Positions 51,501-63,500 of a stretch of 64,000 nucleotides of DNA are shown here, one piece after another (the first letter of the stretch is position 1; each line of letters begins with the position of its first letter). The stretch lies in the NCBI GenBank assembly GCA_028829895.1, contig CM054181.1, positions 115,325,860 through 115,389,859 of the forward strand. The letters run 5' to 3'. The notes beneath the pieces were generated by a model, which did not search any database, was not told where the DNA came from, and saw nothing but the letters and a program-made list of their open reading frames with translations. This DNA is from Sinotaia quadrata. Lineage: Eukaryota; Mollusca; Gastropoda; Architaenioglossa; Viviparidae. Position numbers and translations under genes: made by a program.

Positions 51501-54500
51501 TCGCATGCATCGGGTTTTTCTTTGACAGCGAACTTTCCACTTTGCCAACAATTATACTGAGTAATTTTGCCTCGTTACTCAATATATGGCATCAGACGGA
51601 TGGAAAACGGATGGAAAGAGATTTTTGCAGCTTTCCTTTATGAAATCTCTGTACATGAGATAATTCATACGTGAAGTTAGACTGGCTTCAGACGAATCGA
51701 CGTTTTCAACATTGAGAATAAAGTCTTTCTTTGCCTCTTATATAGCTTTCACTGAAGGTTTCCAAAACTTCCAGAAGCTATGTCCTGTGACATGATTTTT
51801 GCCTTGGATATATAGTGGTAATCGTGATGCACGCTTTTCTGTGGTCAATTCTAATGCGCACTTGGTCATTTCACTCGTCAACAACATGTGACGGTATTGC
51901 GCAGTTGTCCCAATTTATTTAATATACATATTCTTCATAAACTAATATATATATTCAATAGGATATATTAACACACACTGCGTCACGAACGTCTGTCTAC
52001 TAAAGAGATCTTAGGTGACCGTTACTGGAATTTACATGCTACATACGAAAAATAACAAAACTCGGGTTACTTCAACTAGTTTTGTTAGCGGTTTATTTAA
52101 AATGAAATAAAATATAATTTCTGTCCCTCATTTCCTGTGACAACCCCCTTCTTAAAATTGATTGGAGCTCACAGAGTGGAAATCAAATAGGAACAAAAAA
52201 AATTTTATTTCACACGATAGTCCCCACAGGAATTATATGCGCATCTGTGGAGAGACTATCCTCTCTCTTGTTTATATCGCGGTTATGGCATGCCGGGATA
52301 ATGCATCGGCACCCGAATTTTCTCGGCCCGCGATGTGTTCGACAACGAAGCTATACTCCTGTAGCAGGAGTGTCCATCTAGTTAGCCTAGCGTTATCGTA
52401 CATGCTAGTGCGCAGATATGTCAGCGGCTTATGATCGCACTGCAGGATGAATGGTTTAGAGTACAGATATGCACTAAATTTCTTGAGTGCCCATACGATT
52501 GCTAAGCACTCTTTTTCAATCGTAGAATACCGTGTCTCACGATCTAACAGTTTCTTAGACGCGTATGCTACCGGTAGGTATTCGTCATCTGTCTCTTGGA
52601 GAAGTATGGCACCGAGGCCTTCGTCTGATGCGTCGGTCCTGACAATAAATCTTTTGTCAAAGTCTGGTAACTGTAGGACGGGTTTACTGGTCAAGATGTC
52701 CTTCACCTTTTCGAGGGCGGTGCTACACTCTGCCGTCCATCGTATTTTCGTGGGTTGTTTGTTTCCAGTTAAGTCCGTCAGTGGTTTAAGGAGCGTACTG
52801 AAGTTTGGGACAAATTTTCGGTAGTACCCCACTAGCCCCAAAACTGCCCTGACCTGTTTCTTTGTAGTCGGTAAGGTCATGTCACGAATGGCTGCAGTTA
52901 AGTCTAGATTAGGGCCTATTTGTCCGTCACTTATGATATGGCCAAGAAACTCAATTTCTCGAAAGCCCGCGCGTACTTTTGAGGGTTTCACGGTTAATCT
53001 ATGGCGCTCAAGAATGTCAAGTAGACCACCCACTGAGGATAAATGTTGGTCCCATGTTCCTGTTGCTACCAGTATGTCATCAAAGAAATTCAATGCGTTA
53101 ACGCTCTCTAACGGTAATTTTCGCATGAAGCGCGCAAATGTTGCGGGTGCGTTCGCTAGTCCGAACGGTAGTCGGCAAAACTGAAATAAGCCTAGCGGGG
53201 TTGGAAAGGCTGTTTTTGGTCTGTCGTCAATAGCAACTGACAGTTGCCAGTACCCTTTGCACATGTCAAACTTTGAAAAGTAATGTGCCTTGGTTAGTTT
53301 TGCGAATAATTCGTCCTGATTTGGGATAGGTTCCGCATCGAATTCAGTTATCTCATTTAACTGTCTGTAGTCCACACAAAAACGAAGCGTACCGTCTTTC
53401 TTTTTAACTAAGACGACCGGTGATGAATATGGGGAGATTGACTGTTCAATCACGCCCTGTTTTTGCATTTCACGCACCTGTTCTGCTATGTACTTTGTGC
53501 TCTCATATTTCTGTGGGTACTGCTTTAAGCGTATCGGTTTGTCACTTAAAAGTTTGATGCGGTGTTCAACCAAATCTGAGTGGCCCGGTTGGTCGGTGAA
53601 TATGCGCGCGTGTCTGTGTAAGAGTTTTGACATTGCGTCGCGCTGTTCGACAGTTAAGTTCGAGTCAATCTCGACTTGATCGACTGTAACTGCCGAGTTA
53701 GGCGTGGTTTCGGCGGACATCATGTCTGTTCTGAAATTGGAGTCTTCCAATTGTATCAGTGCGACATTCACGTTTTGTATCTGTTCGTCGCTGCGTTCAT
53801 AGTAACGCTTCAGCATATTTATGTGATAGATTTTCTGCTTATTTCCTATCTGTATGCTATAATCGTTCTGCTTCACACGCTTAATAACGCGGTAGGGTCC
53901 ACGCCAGTGCATTTGCATGCGGTTGTTATGCGTGGGCCGCAAGAGTAACACGAGCTGACCTGGTTCGAGGTCACGTTCCACAGCAGTACGGTCAAAATTT
54001 CGCTTGTATCGGGGTTGTTTTTCGCGAATGTTTTCCTGTGCTAAGTGACATGTCTCGGTCAGACGTTGACGTAGTTCGGCTACGTACGTGTGAACATCTT
54101 TACCATCGGTCACAGTGTCTCCCTTGACCCATGTTTCTTTAATTAGCTTAAGGGGACCACGAGGTTGTCTGCCGTATAGTAGTTGGAACGGTGAATAGCC
54201 CGTACTCTCTTGTGGGAGCTCGCGATACGCGAAGAGTAATGGTGCTAGAAAACGTGGCCACTGGTCGGGTTGTTCCGAGGCCATTTTAATTAACATTTTC
54301 TTTATTGTACCGTTGAAACGTTCAACGGCACCATTAGACTGAGCGTGATATGGTGATGAGAACAACTGTTTACACGCTAGTAGACGCATTGTTTCAGCCA
54401 TCATTGCTGAGGTGAATTGAGTGCCCTGGTCACTCAATATTTCTCGAGGTACACCCGTGCGAGAAAATACGTCTATTAAAGCGTCTGCGACTTCGATCGC

Positions 54501-57500
54501 TGTGATGCCCTTTAATGCGACTGCTTCTGGATATCGTGTTGCAAAATCCACGATTGTTAGGATATAGCGATATCCTCCTTCGGCCGCGGGAATGATTGGG
54601 CCAATAATGTCTACTGCGACTTTTAGGAATGGTTCCTCTACTGTTGGTACTATCTCGAGGGGAACTCGACTGACACGCCCTCGGTCGATATGTTGCTGAC
54701 ACTGCGTACATGTACGAACGTACGAGCGAACATCCCTACTCAGGCCTGGCCAAAAAAAGTCCTCACGAACTCGCTGCTCAGTGCGCCGTGCGCCCTGATG
54801 TCCAGACATGATTGAGTCGTGTGCAAAGCTAAGAATCAGCTGTCTGAGTGGTGTAGGGGTAAATAAACACGTGGTGCTTCTAGTATCATTTTCCTTATAG
54901 TCGGTGCGCCGAAACGCTAGTCCGTCCTTCAGGAAATACGTAATTGTCGCGTACTTGCTGGACGTAGTAGTGTTTTTCCGTGCCAGCTTTAGCATTGAGG
55001 ACAAACTTTTGTCCTCCTGCTGCAGGTGACTGAGTTGACTTGGGGTCAACTGCGGAAATGTATTCTCGACTATCTTTAGAGCCGGGGGTCCTTGTTTACT
55101 ACGTTCCCGTTGTGCTCTAGTGGTTACGGGGAGAACAGGATAGATGCCCTCAGTGTGTGTGTCACACTGCCCGGGCGATAGTATGAATCCGAACTGCATG
55201 TCTCTTATTACTGCGGCGGTGACTGTACCGGAAAATACGGATGACGTAACATGTACAGTGGCTCTTGGACATGTACTAAGGTGTCCCATAACACATCGAA
55301 TGCGGACACTACCTCTTAGATACTGTTCAGGGCGTACAAGTTTAGCATTTATGCAGCTTATGGACGCGCCTGTATCGACCAGTATTTTGACTCTTTGTCC
55401 GTTTACTGTAGCCTGTTGGGTCTTTAGAGTTGCACCTGTGGTGCATACTTTTACATCACGTGGACTGGGACAGTTCTGAGAACTATGCCCCTTCCCTTTG
55501 CAAGTGTAACATGTCATAGGTGGGGAGTCACGTGTGTGACGTCGTACGTCTTGTGACTTAGTATATGTCCGCTGTACCGGTTCGGGTTTTTCCGATTTCG
55601 TCATTGGTCGGTTCGGTTTCGGTGTATACTTCTGCCGATTTGTAGGAGGAGGGCGTGGTGCGCTCCTCGTAATTACCGGATCAGGGTAATCATTATACGT
55701 GTCTGCTAACCTCAACATATCACTGAAGTTAGCCGGGGGGTTTCGCTGCAAATATGTCGTCATTGCAGGCGGAGCAATATGGAGAAATTGATCTCTTAAT
55801 ATCAAATCAAATAGGCCCTCATACGTCTTCCGGATGTCTGTCAAATCAATCCATCTATCAAGATAATGGCGTAACCGGGTACCGAAGGCTTGCATGGTGT
55901 CATTTGCTTTAGGTATGGCTCTCCTAAACATTTTTCGAAAGCCTTCTGCTGTACATTGAAAAGTACGCATCAAACCCGTTTTGAGATCTGCATAAGTAAT
56001 AGCGGGATCGCGCGTTAGATCAGTAAATGCGCGCGAGCTTTCACCTTGAAGTATTTGACCGAGTTGTTGTTTCTTTTCAATGTCAGTGTAATTAAAGTTG
56101 GCAATGAAACTGTCAAAGCGTGTCAAAAACTCGTCAATCGTCTCGACTTCAGGGTTGAAGAAAGCTAGCCGTGTACGGGGTTTATTTAACTCGGCCTGTT
56201 GCTTAGCAGTCCCATCTAACAACTTCTCTCTAGCTGTTACCTCTTGCTTAGCTAATTCAAGCTGTTCCTGATGTGCTTTAGCTTTTAACTTAAGCTTTTT
56301 CTCTTCTACTTCCTGCCTTTTATCTTCTAAATCATTAGCAGACTGAATCTTTAATAATTCTATCTCTCTCGCCTCTTTCGATCTTTTCTCCTCTAGCTCT
56401 CTCGCCTCTTTCGATCTTTTCTCCTCTAGCTCTCTCAAAGTTCGCATCTCTAAATCCTTAGCTAACTGTCTCTTATCTTCTAGCTCTATAGCTTCTTTCG
56501 CTCTTTTTTCTTCTAGCTCTCTCAAAGTTTGCATCTCTAGCTGTTTAGCTAACTGTCTCTTATCTTCTAGCTCTATAGCCTCTTTCGATCTTTTTTCCTC
56601 TAGCTCTCTCGCCTCTTTCGATCTTTTTTCCTCTAGCTCTCTCGCCTCTTTCGATCTTTTTTCCTCTAACTCTCTCAAAGTTTGCATCTCTAGATCCTTA
56701 GCTACCTGTCTCTTTTCTTCTAGCTCATTTTTCTTATCCTCTAGCTCTCTCGCCTCTTTCGCCTCATTTTCTTTCACAACATACCATTTAGCTATCTCCT
56801 CATCCACGTATTTCTTTAACTCGGCTTTTTCATACCCGAATTCTCTGCCCATAGCCATGAGTTCTTTCTTTATGTTTACTAGCTCGGCCATTTTTAAAAT
56901 TGCTAGTTATCACGAGTAAAAGAAATCCTAATCGGAAATTTGCAAAGTTAGCAAAATTAGCAAAACAACAGTTGCTAATGTAGCGTACAAAATATCGATC
57001 TATGTACGTCTAAACACGAGTCGGTACGCGTTAACGATAATAGCGTAAGATAATAAAACTTATTTCAACACAATAATAAGTCTTATCAAAATCCAGTTCA
57101 CCTAAGTCTCAATAGCAAAGCCCTAACATGCAATAAACAATGCATAATGGTGATGAGATAGAAAAGCAGGAAAGAGATGACACTTTCTTACAACAACACA
57201 ATTTACCTTGTCAGATCACGGTCAGTGGTCACCAGATGTCACAAAACGGGAGGCTCGTTACAAGCCGACCCGAGCTGAAGTTAGAGATGCAAGGGGTGAA
57301 GTCTATTTTTGGCCTGCTCCGGTGCACCTCCAAGAAAAGCCCGTGACGTGTGCCAGTACTACGTCGCGTCAAGTTGTTACATAGACACACATGACATACT
57401 CCATTGATGTTTGGGTGGGGCCCACTTTATTAATGTCATGCCAAGGAACGTTTTATTGGCGGTGTGTGTTGTGAGTGTGTATCATAAATGTGAATAAATG

Positions 57501-60500
57501 GACGAACAGACGAACGGTGCAAAACAATAGTACAAATTCTTTCGTCCCTCTCAAAAACTATGAATAACAAGAGAGTTGAAAGATGTTTAAATCAGGTTAT
57601 TTATTTCCCGATTTAAAAAGGGGCACTACTCTTTCGCACAGTGATTAATCATTCATTCAACTTTCCAATGTCATGCACTCTTTGGGAAATAAGGGGAGAT
57701 GAAAATGATGAAATTCAAAATATAAAATAAAGATTTATTACACAATTCTTATGCGGCAAATGGGACCGCTTTAACAATAGTTGACATATAGAATAAGCAT
57801 TACTTTTAACATTAAAGTTCTTATTTTGCAAACGATATAATAATGTTCATTTTCTTTGAGTCCTAGGGTTAAGTATGTGCGCGTTAGCCGTGCTAATTAT
57901 TACTCACTATTAATGTCAGAGTTCCAAGGAGACGACGTAAGCTCACACGTCACTTATAAGCGGCACTTCAAAGTGAAGATAGGACGCAATGGAGGCGTCG
58001 CATTACAGGTGAAGATTCTGCAGAATCTAGGCACCACTTTCAGATTATCACTGGGGAGAAATCTGAAATTTAACTGACTGTTGTCAGTCTCGATAATTGT
58101 CGCTGTTTGTTGGTTGTCGTGGAAACGGACCCCCCAACGACGTTTAGCATTATCGGGTAGAGTCGTCCAGTGGGATGTGTCGTCGCATTACATTGAGTGT
58201 AGAAATCCGGATATGTATCTCCGACGCTAGCCTCTCAATTTGCGGGATAGACTGCCAAAACGAACTCAGACAGGGGGAAGAACAAGTTGGTCCCTCGTGT
58301 CGTTAACTGCATACAACCAGCGTCGCATGCATCGGGTTTTTCTTTGACAGCGAACTTTCCACTTTGCCAACAATTATACTGAGTAATTTTGCCTCGTTAC
58401 TCAATATATGGCATCAGACGGATGGAAAACGGATGGAAAGAGATTTTTGCAGCTTTCCTTTATGAAATCTCTGTACATGAGATAATTCATACGTGAAGTT
58501 AGACTGGCTTCAGACGAATCGACGTTTTCAACATTGAGAATAAAGTCTTTCTTTGCCTCTTATATAGCTTTCACTGAAGGTTTCCAAAACTTCCAGAAGC
58601 TATGTCCTGTGACATGATTTTTGCCTTGGATATATAGTGGTAATCGTGATGCACGCTTTTCTGTGGTCAATTCTAATGCGCACTTGGTCATTTCACTCGT
58701 CAACAACATGTGACGGTATTGCGCAGTTGTCCCAATTTATTTAATATACATATTCTTCATAAACTAATATATATATTCAATAGGATATATTAACACACAC
58801 TGCGTCACGAACGTCTGTCTACTAAAGAGATCTTAGGTGACCGTTACTGGAATTTACATGCTACATACGAAAAATAACAAAACTCGGGTTACTTCAACTA
58901 GTTTTGTTAGCGGTTTATTTAAAATGAAATAAAATATAATTTCTGTCCCTCATTTCCTGTGACAATAATGTAAACAGTCAATGCTACAACCAACAATTGA
59001 AAACAAATAAAACTATAGCAAAAAAGTAAATAAATAAAAATCAATGCTATTGCTAATAATTAAACAGTCAAAATTATAGGCAAAAATGTAAATAGTCTAT
59101 ACTACAGACAATAATGTAACTAGTCCATACTAAAGACAATAATGTAACTACTGAACCAGACCAGCATCAGGTTCAAACAAGCTTATGGCCACAATACTAG
59201 AGATTGTTTGGAGAGAGAATGCCTAGTTGGCTTTAGAATTCCCAATTTGCATTATTCTTAGTTTGTACCTTAAGTTACACATAACCTTTAAAATCTAAAT
59301 GAAGGAGAGGAGACAATTTCCTCCTACTCCAGCCCAGAGCACAGCAAAGTTTAGTACAGAAAAGTGATTTTCTCTCAAATTCCAATTGTTAAGCTGCCCT
59401 AAATCCTCATATGAACTATGACTGAATTATTGCAAAGAATGATGTCACTATTAAAAAGAGCAATCATGACATAACATCATAAATCACTTGTGCTACTTCA
59501 CAGAGCATTCACATCTTTAAACAACACAAAATCTTCAGAAAAATATTATACAGAAATAATCAACTCTTCACACAGAATAAACATAACAATATGATAGTCA
59601 ACAACTCCTTATTAAAATAAATAAACCGTTTGGATGAACCACGGTCTGCTATCTTCTGTTTCCTTACTAAATGCTCTAACTAATAAAATTGTTTCTTCAT
59701 GGAAAAAAAATAAAAGAAATATCAGATTAGTACATACCAACAACACTTCCTGTAGCACAACCACTGTAGATGTAACGCTGACCAGTCGTGAAAGCTGGAG
59801 AGAAATGGCAGCGAATGAGTGTGTGCAGAACACAGTGTCCTCGATAAGTCATCACTGATGTATCACCACTCAGCAAGTGCTTCTTGCACACTGAAAAGTG
59901 TGATATAAATTTCATGATTAATAAACAATGTATTCAAAGTACAAAAAAAAAAAAAAACATACCAGACAAGAGTTCTTTATTTAATTTTATATGGGTGCTT
60001 AAAAAATGTGCTTTTCTCACAATTAATGTAAAAATTATTACCATTTTGTAAAAGCACTGCAAGAATAAAAATCAAAATCTTAATGCTATGTTAGTCTCTT
60101 TGCTATGGTGAAACATACAAACAAGATTTTCTCAGATATATTTGGTGATGCTCAAATAACAATAACTATTTAGGCAGAGAAAAAATTCACTCTTCTGTTG
60201 ATATCTCTACTACTGAAAGAATCCAGAGTGTGTACCTTGCAGTTACAAATGCCAAGAGGAATTCAGTTTATTTTATTGCACATATTCCAATGTTATTGCC
60301 TTGCATGCAGAGAAACGATCAGTGACATAACAAGCACTAGCACAGGGAATGTTGTAGTGCACATAGAAAGCATTCAATATTTATGTCAATTTTTATTTCT
60401 TTTAAACCAAAAGTGGGTTTAGAACAATCCATGGAAAGATATTTTACAAAGCCAGGATAAAACAGTGAATGCCACGATTGTCCTGAGCCCCAACAATTGA

Positions 60501-63500
60501 TTCCATAATAAGACACATATGCCATGATTGTCCTGGGCCCCAACAATTGATTCCATAATAAGACATGCCACGATTGTCCTGAGCCCCAAGAATTGATTCC
60601 ATAATAAGACACATAGGCCATGATTGTCCTGAGCCCCAACAAATGATTCCATAATGAGACACATGCCACTAACTACAAAAAAAAGAGAGAAACTAAGGAA
60701 ATCAAAAACTGTTTTAAATGTAATTCTTTTACATTCATTGAAACTAATCATTCAAAATTCTTGGTATTTACAAATGCCATAACAAATAGCCAAATATTGA
60801 GAAGGAAGGAAGAGATTATAATCTTTCTAAATCCATACCAAAGTCAGATATGTCTTGATTTATAGAAATAAATATCTTTCTAGTAGGAACAATACATTTC
60901 AAACAAATAAACCAAAAAAAAAAACTGCTGGAAATGCACAAGTTACAAAAATTAAAACACGCCTGATAAACTTCTAAAGGCTTAACTTGTGGCTACTCAC
61001 AACAAGTAAATGGTTAAAAGGGTTTATGCTTGAGGTCTGGCTTGTCATATGAAAATCTAGGAGGAACGTTAATAAATGAACAAATTAAAAAATATACTGA
61101 AATCTATAAGGAAGGTTGGTTGCTAGTTAATGTTCATTGTTGAATTATATTCTGCCCCAGCTTGAAATACAATTATAACGGCAACAGAGAATATTTTAGT
61201 CTTTTTTGGAATAAACAACGTGGAGAAAAAAACTGAATGCTTTTATGACCATGAGTGTGAAGCTACAGTGCTAACCTATTTGCTGATTTCCTTTCTCTTT
61301 GTCAGTAAAAACTTTGTCATCCTGACCCAATTTACAATTGCTAATCATTTATTCAGAGCTTGCTTAAATTATTATTGAATTAGCTTCTACTCTTGCTGCA
61401 GTCATTTATGCATTTTACTCCACAAGAAGAAAGCCATACTCAAATACAGTTCATCAGGAGGAAAGGCAAGACGAGTCCACGTTAAGTATATAAGATCGTG
61501 CAGCAGAATAATTTGTCTCCCCTTTGTTAGCAATGCACAGCACTGAAGCAAAGGCCTGAAAGGGCAAGGGAGCTAATCGAACATAATTATATGTGCTTTA
61601 TAATCGGCTTATTTCAGCAGATTGTAAATATGCACAAAATGTGTGTGTGTGGAGGTGGGGTGGGGGGAAGGTTTTAATTAAATGAAATAGTCAATGTAAT
61701 CACTTTACAAAGAAATTATAATGAGACCACCCTGAAGCCATATCAACGGACAAACTTAATTAACTAACCAACTTTAGAACCTGATTAAGAGATGCTGATC
61801 TGGGATACTAACATTAAGAATGAAAGATTCTCATAAATGAACACAACTTACAACGCTTTGGGACCTGTTGCCATCTGTAGTCCCATCGCTGACCTGACAC
61901 AGCCTTTTTCGTGGCCTGTGTACAGCAAACAAGCAGGTAAGCATGCGCAGAAAACATCGACAATTGTTTAGTTTAGAATATTCCTATATTATCAAGATGA
62001 TGTTCATGTTATTTTAATTAATTGTAAAAAAAAGAAGTTCTGATTTCTTTTCAGTTTTTACTGTTCTTTTTGTCTTTATGCAATATGTTAACAATGAATT
62101 CTGGAAATCCACGGAGAAGGGGGGGGGGGGGAATGGGGCACTATGGACATAAAGGATAAATAAATTACAAGCACAAACTGGGGAGTATAGAGATGTGACT
62201 TTCTAATGATACTCACATCAACAGCTTCCTTGGTTGAAAACACGCGCACATCCCACAATTTGATTGTCTGGTCTTTGGAGTTGGATACAAAATAGCGTGC
62301 ATCGCCCTATAAACAATTTCTTTCTTTAAATAATCAGCTCATTAAGAGAATTTTACGGTGAATGTTTATAACTAATCAAAGTTATTTAAATAACACCAAA
62401 ATACATTAAGAGCCATTTGTTCATTATAAAAGTGTATGTATGTATTTTATTCGTGTAAAACATTTAAAGGCCAGAAAAATTGACAGTGCTGAAAAGGGTT
62501 GCAGTAATGCTATTATTTTTATATGACATGGTGGAATAACTATGATGCTACTGACACCACTGTGCCAATAAATGTAATGTTATATTTACCTTTGTATCAA
62601 TAAATGTAATACCATCCAGATGTCCTGCCATGATTCCCACTGGAATAGGATTATCTTCCCGCAAAGTTCGTCGATCCCACACCTGAGCAAAAACAAACAA
62701 AAAAACCCAACAAAAAAATATTTATTTAATCTTGTTTGGTTCTTGTTTTGTTTGTTCCACATTGATCTGGTTATTACATATAATAAAACAGCAATAACAA
62801 ATGTATTTTTATAAATTAATTTAGATAGAACAAAGTGTTCATCTACTACTTCATAATAGATTTATGGGGAGGTTTTCTTAAACCCAAACATTACACACAG
62901 GATCATACTGTCTTAATCTTATTTTTACTATGTACTCATCATTTACCTTTGTTTTAGCAAGTGTTACCCAAAGATCTTTGTTTTTCTAGTCATGAATACA
63001 AGAAGAGCACTACACTGTCACCAAGAAAACAATAGAAACCCACAAGTGATATTCACACATGCATTGCAAACTAACAGAATGTTCTTGCATGGAGAGATGT
63101 GGTGCAGGTGTCTTGAGTGAGAGGCTGGAAGAAAATGGTGGGTGCTTGTGAAGTGCAAGCTGTATTTTGTTGGGAAATTATGATTCTTGGATGCAATACT
63201 CAGAAGTCTCTGGGGAATTTTTACACAGAATAACATCTGACCACATATAATGGGGCCCCACTGTAAATTACTGTCCATTAATGATGGGTAATGTGTTGAG
63301 CACAGAGAGAATCATCAAAATGACTGCACCTATCTAACCATATTAAACTGCTGGGCAGGGATCAGCAGGTAAACAGTAATACATTTTAAAAAGTCAGCTA
63401 TGACGATAAAACTACCCTCTTAATCCTCCATAACCCCTCTTCTGGACTGTTTAAAAAAATCTAGAACTGAAATGTTTTAGCCTCAAGCAACCATTACTGT

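Larger units (their letters stand above)
50415..58964 (-). mobile_element. Complete Ty3/gypsy-type LTR retrotransposon with INT-before-RT order (Gmr1-like)
   Basis: An 8,550-bp element with two 1,728-bp LTRs, each starting TGTCAC and ending GTGACA, flanked by the 5-bp duplication ATAAT (50410-50414 and 58965-58969). Read on the minus strand: 5' LTR 57237-58964, primer-binding site, 345-bp leader, one 1,539-residue gag-pol frame, polypurine tract, 3' LTR 50415-52142. On reading I found a single base difference between the LTRs (51403 T versus 58225 C), and the frame has no stop, so the insertion is recent and may be competent. Domain order is Gag-PR-INT-RT-RH. Known: that order in a Ty3-type element characterises the Gmr1-like group first recognised in fish and other deuterostomes. 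It lies in a DCAF11 intron in the sense orientation of the gene. Confidence 0.96.

Noticed and set aside
52447..53948. Several plus-strand frames opposite gag-pol
   Set aside because: Antisense shadows of the retrotransposon polyprotein.
60337..60751. Minus-strand frames with repeated SWGSGQSW-type peptides
   Set aside because: They translate the four-copy minisatellite in a DCAF11 intron; DCAF11 exons join correctly without them.
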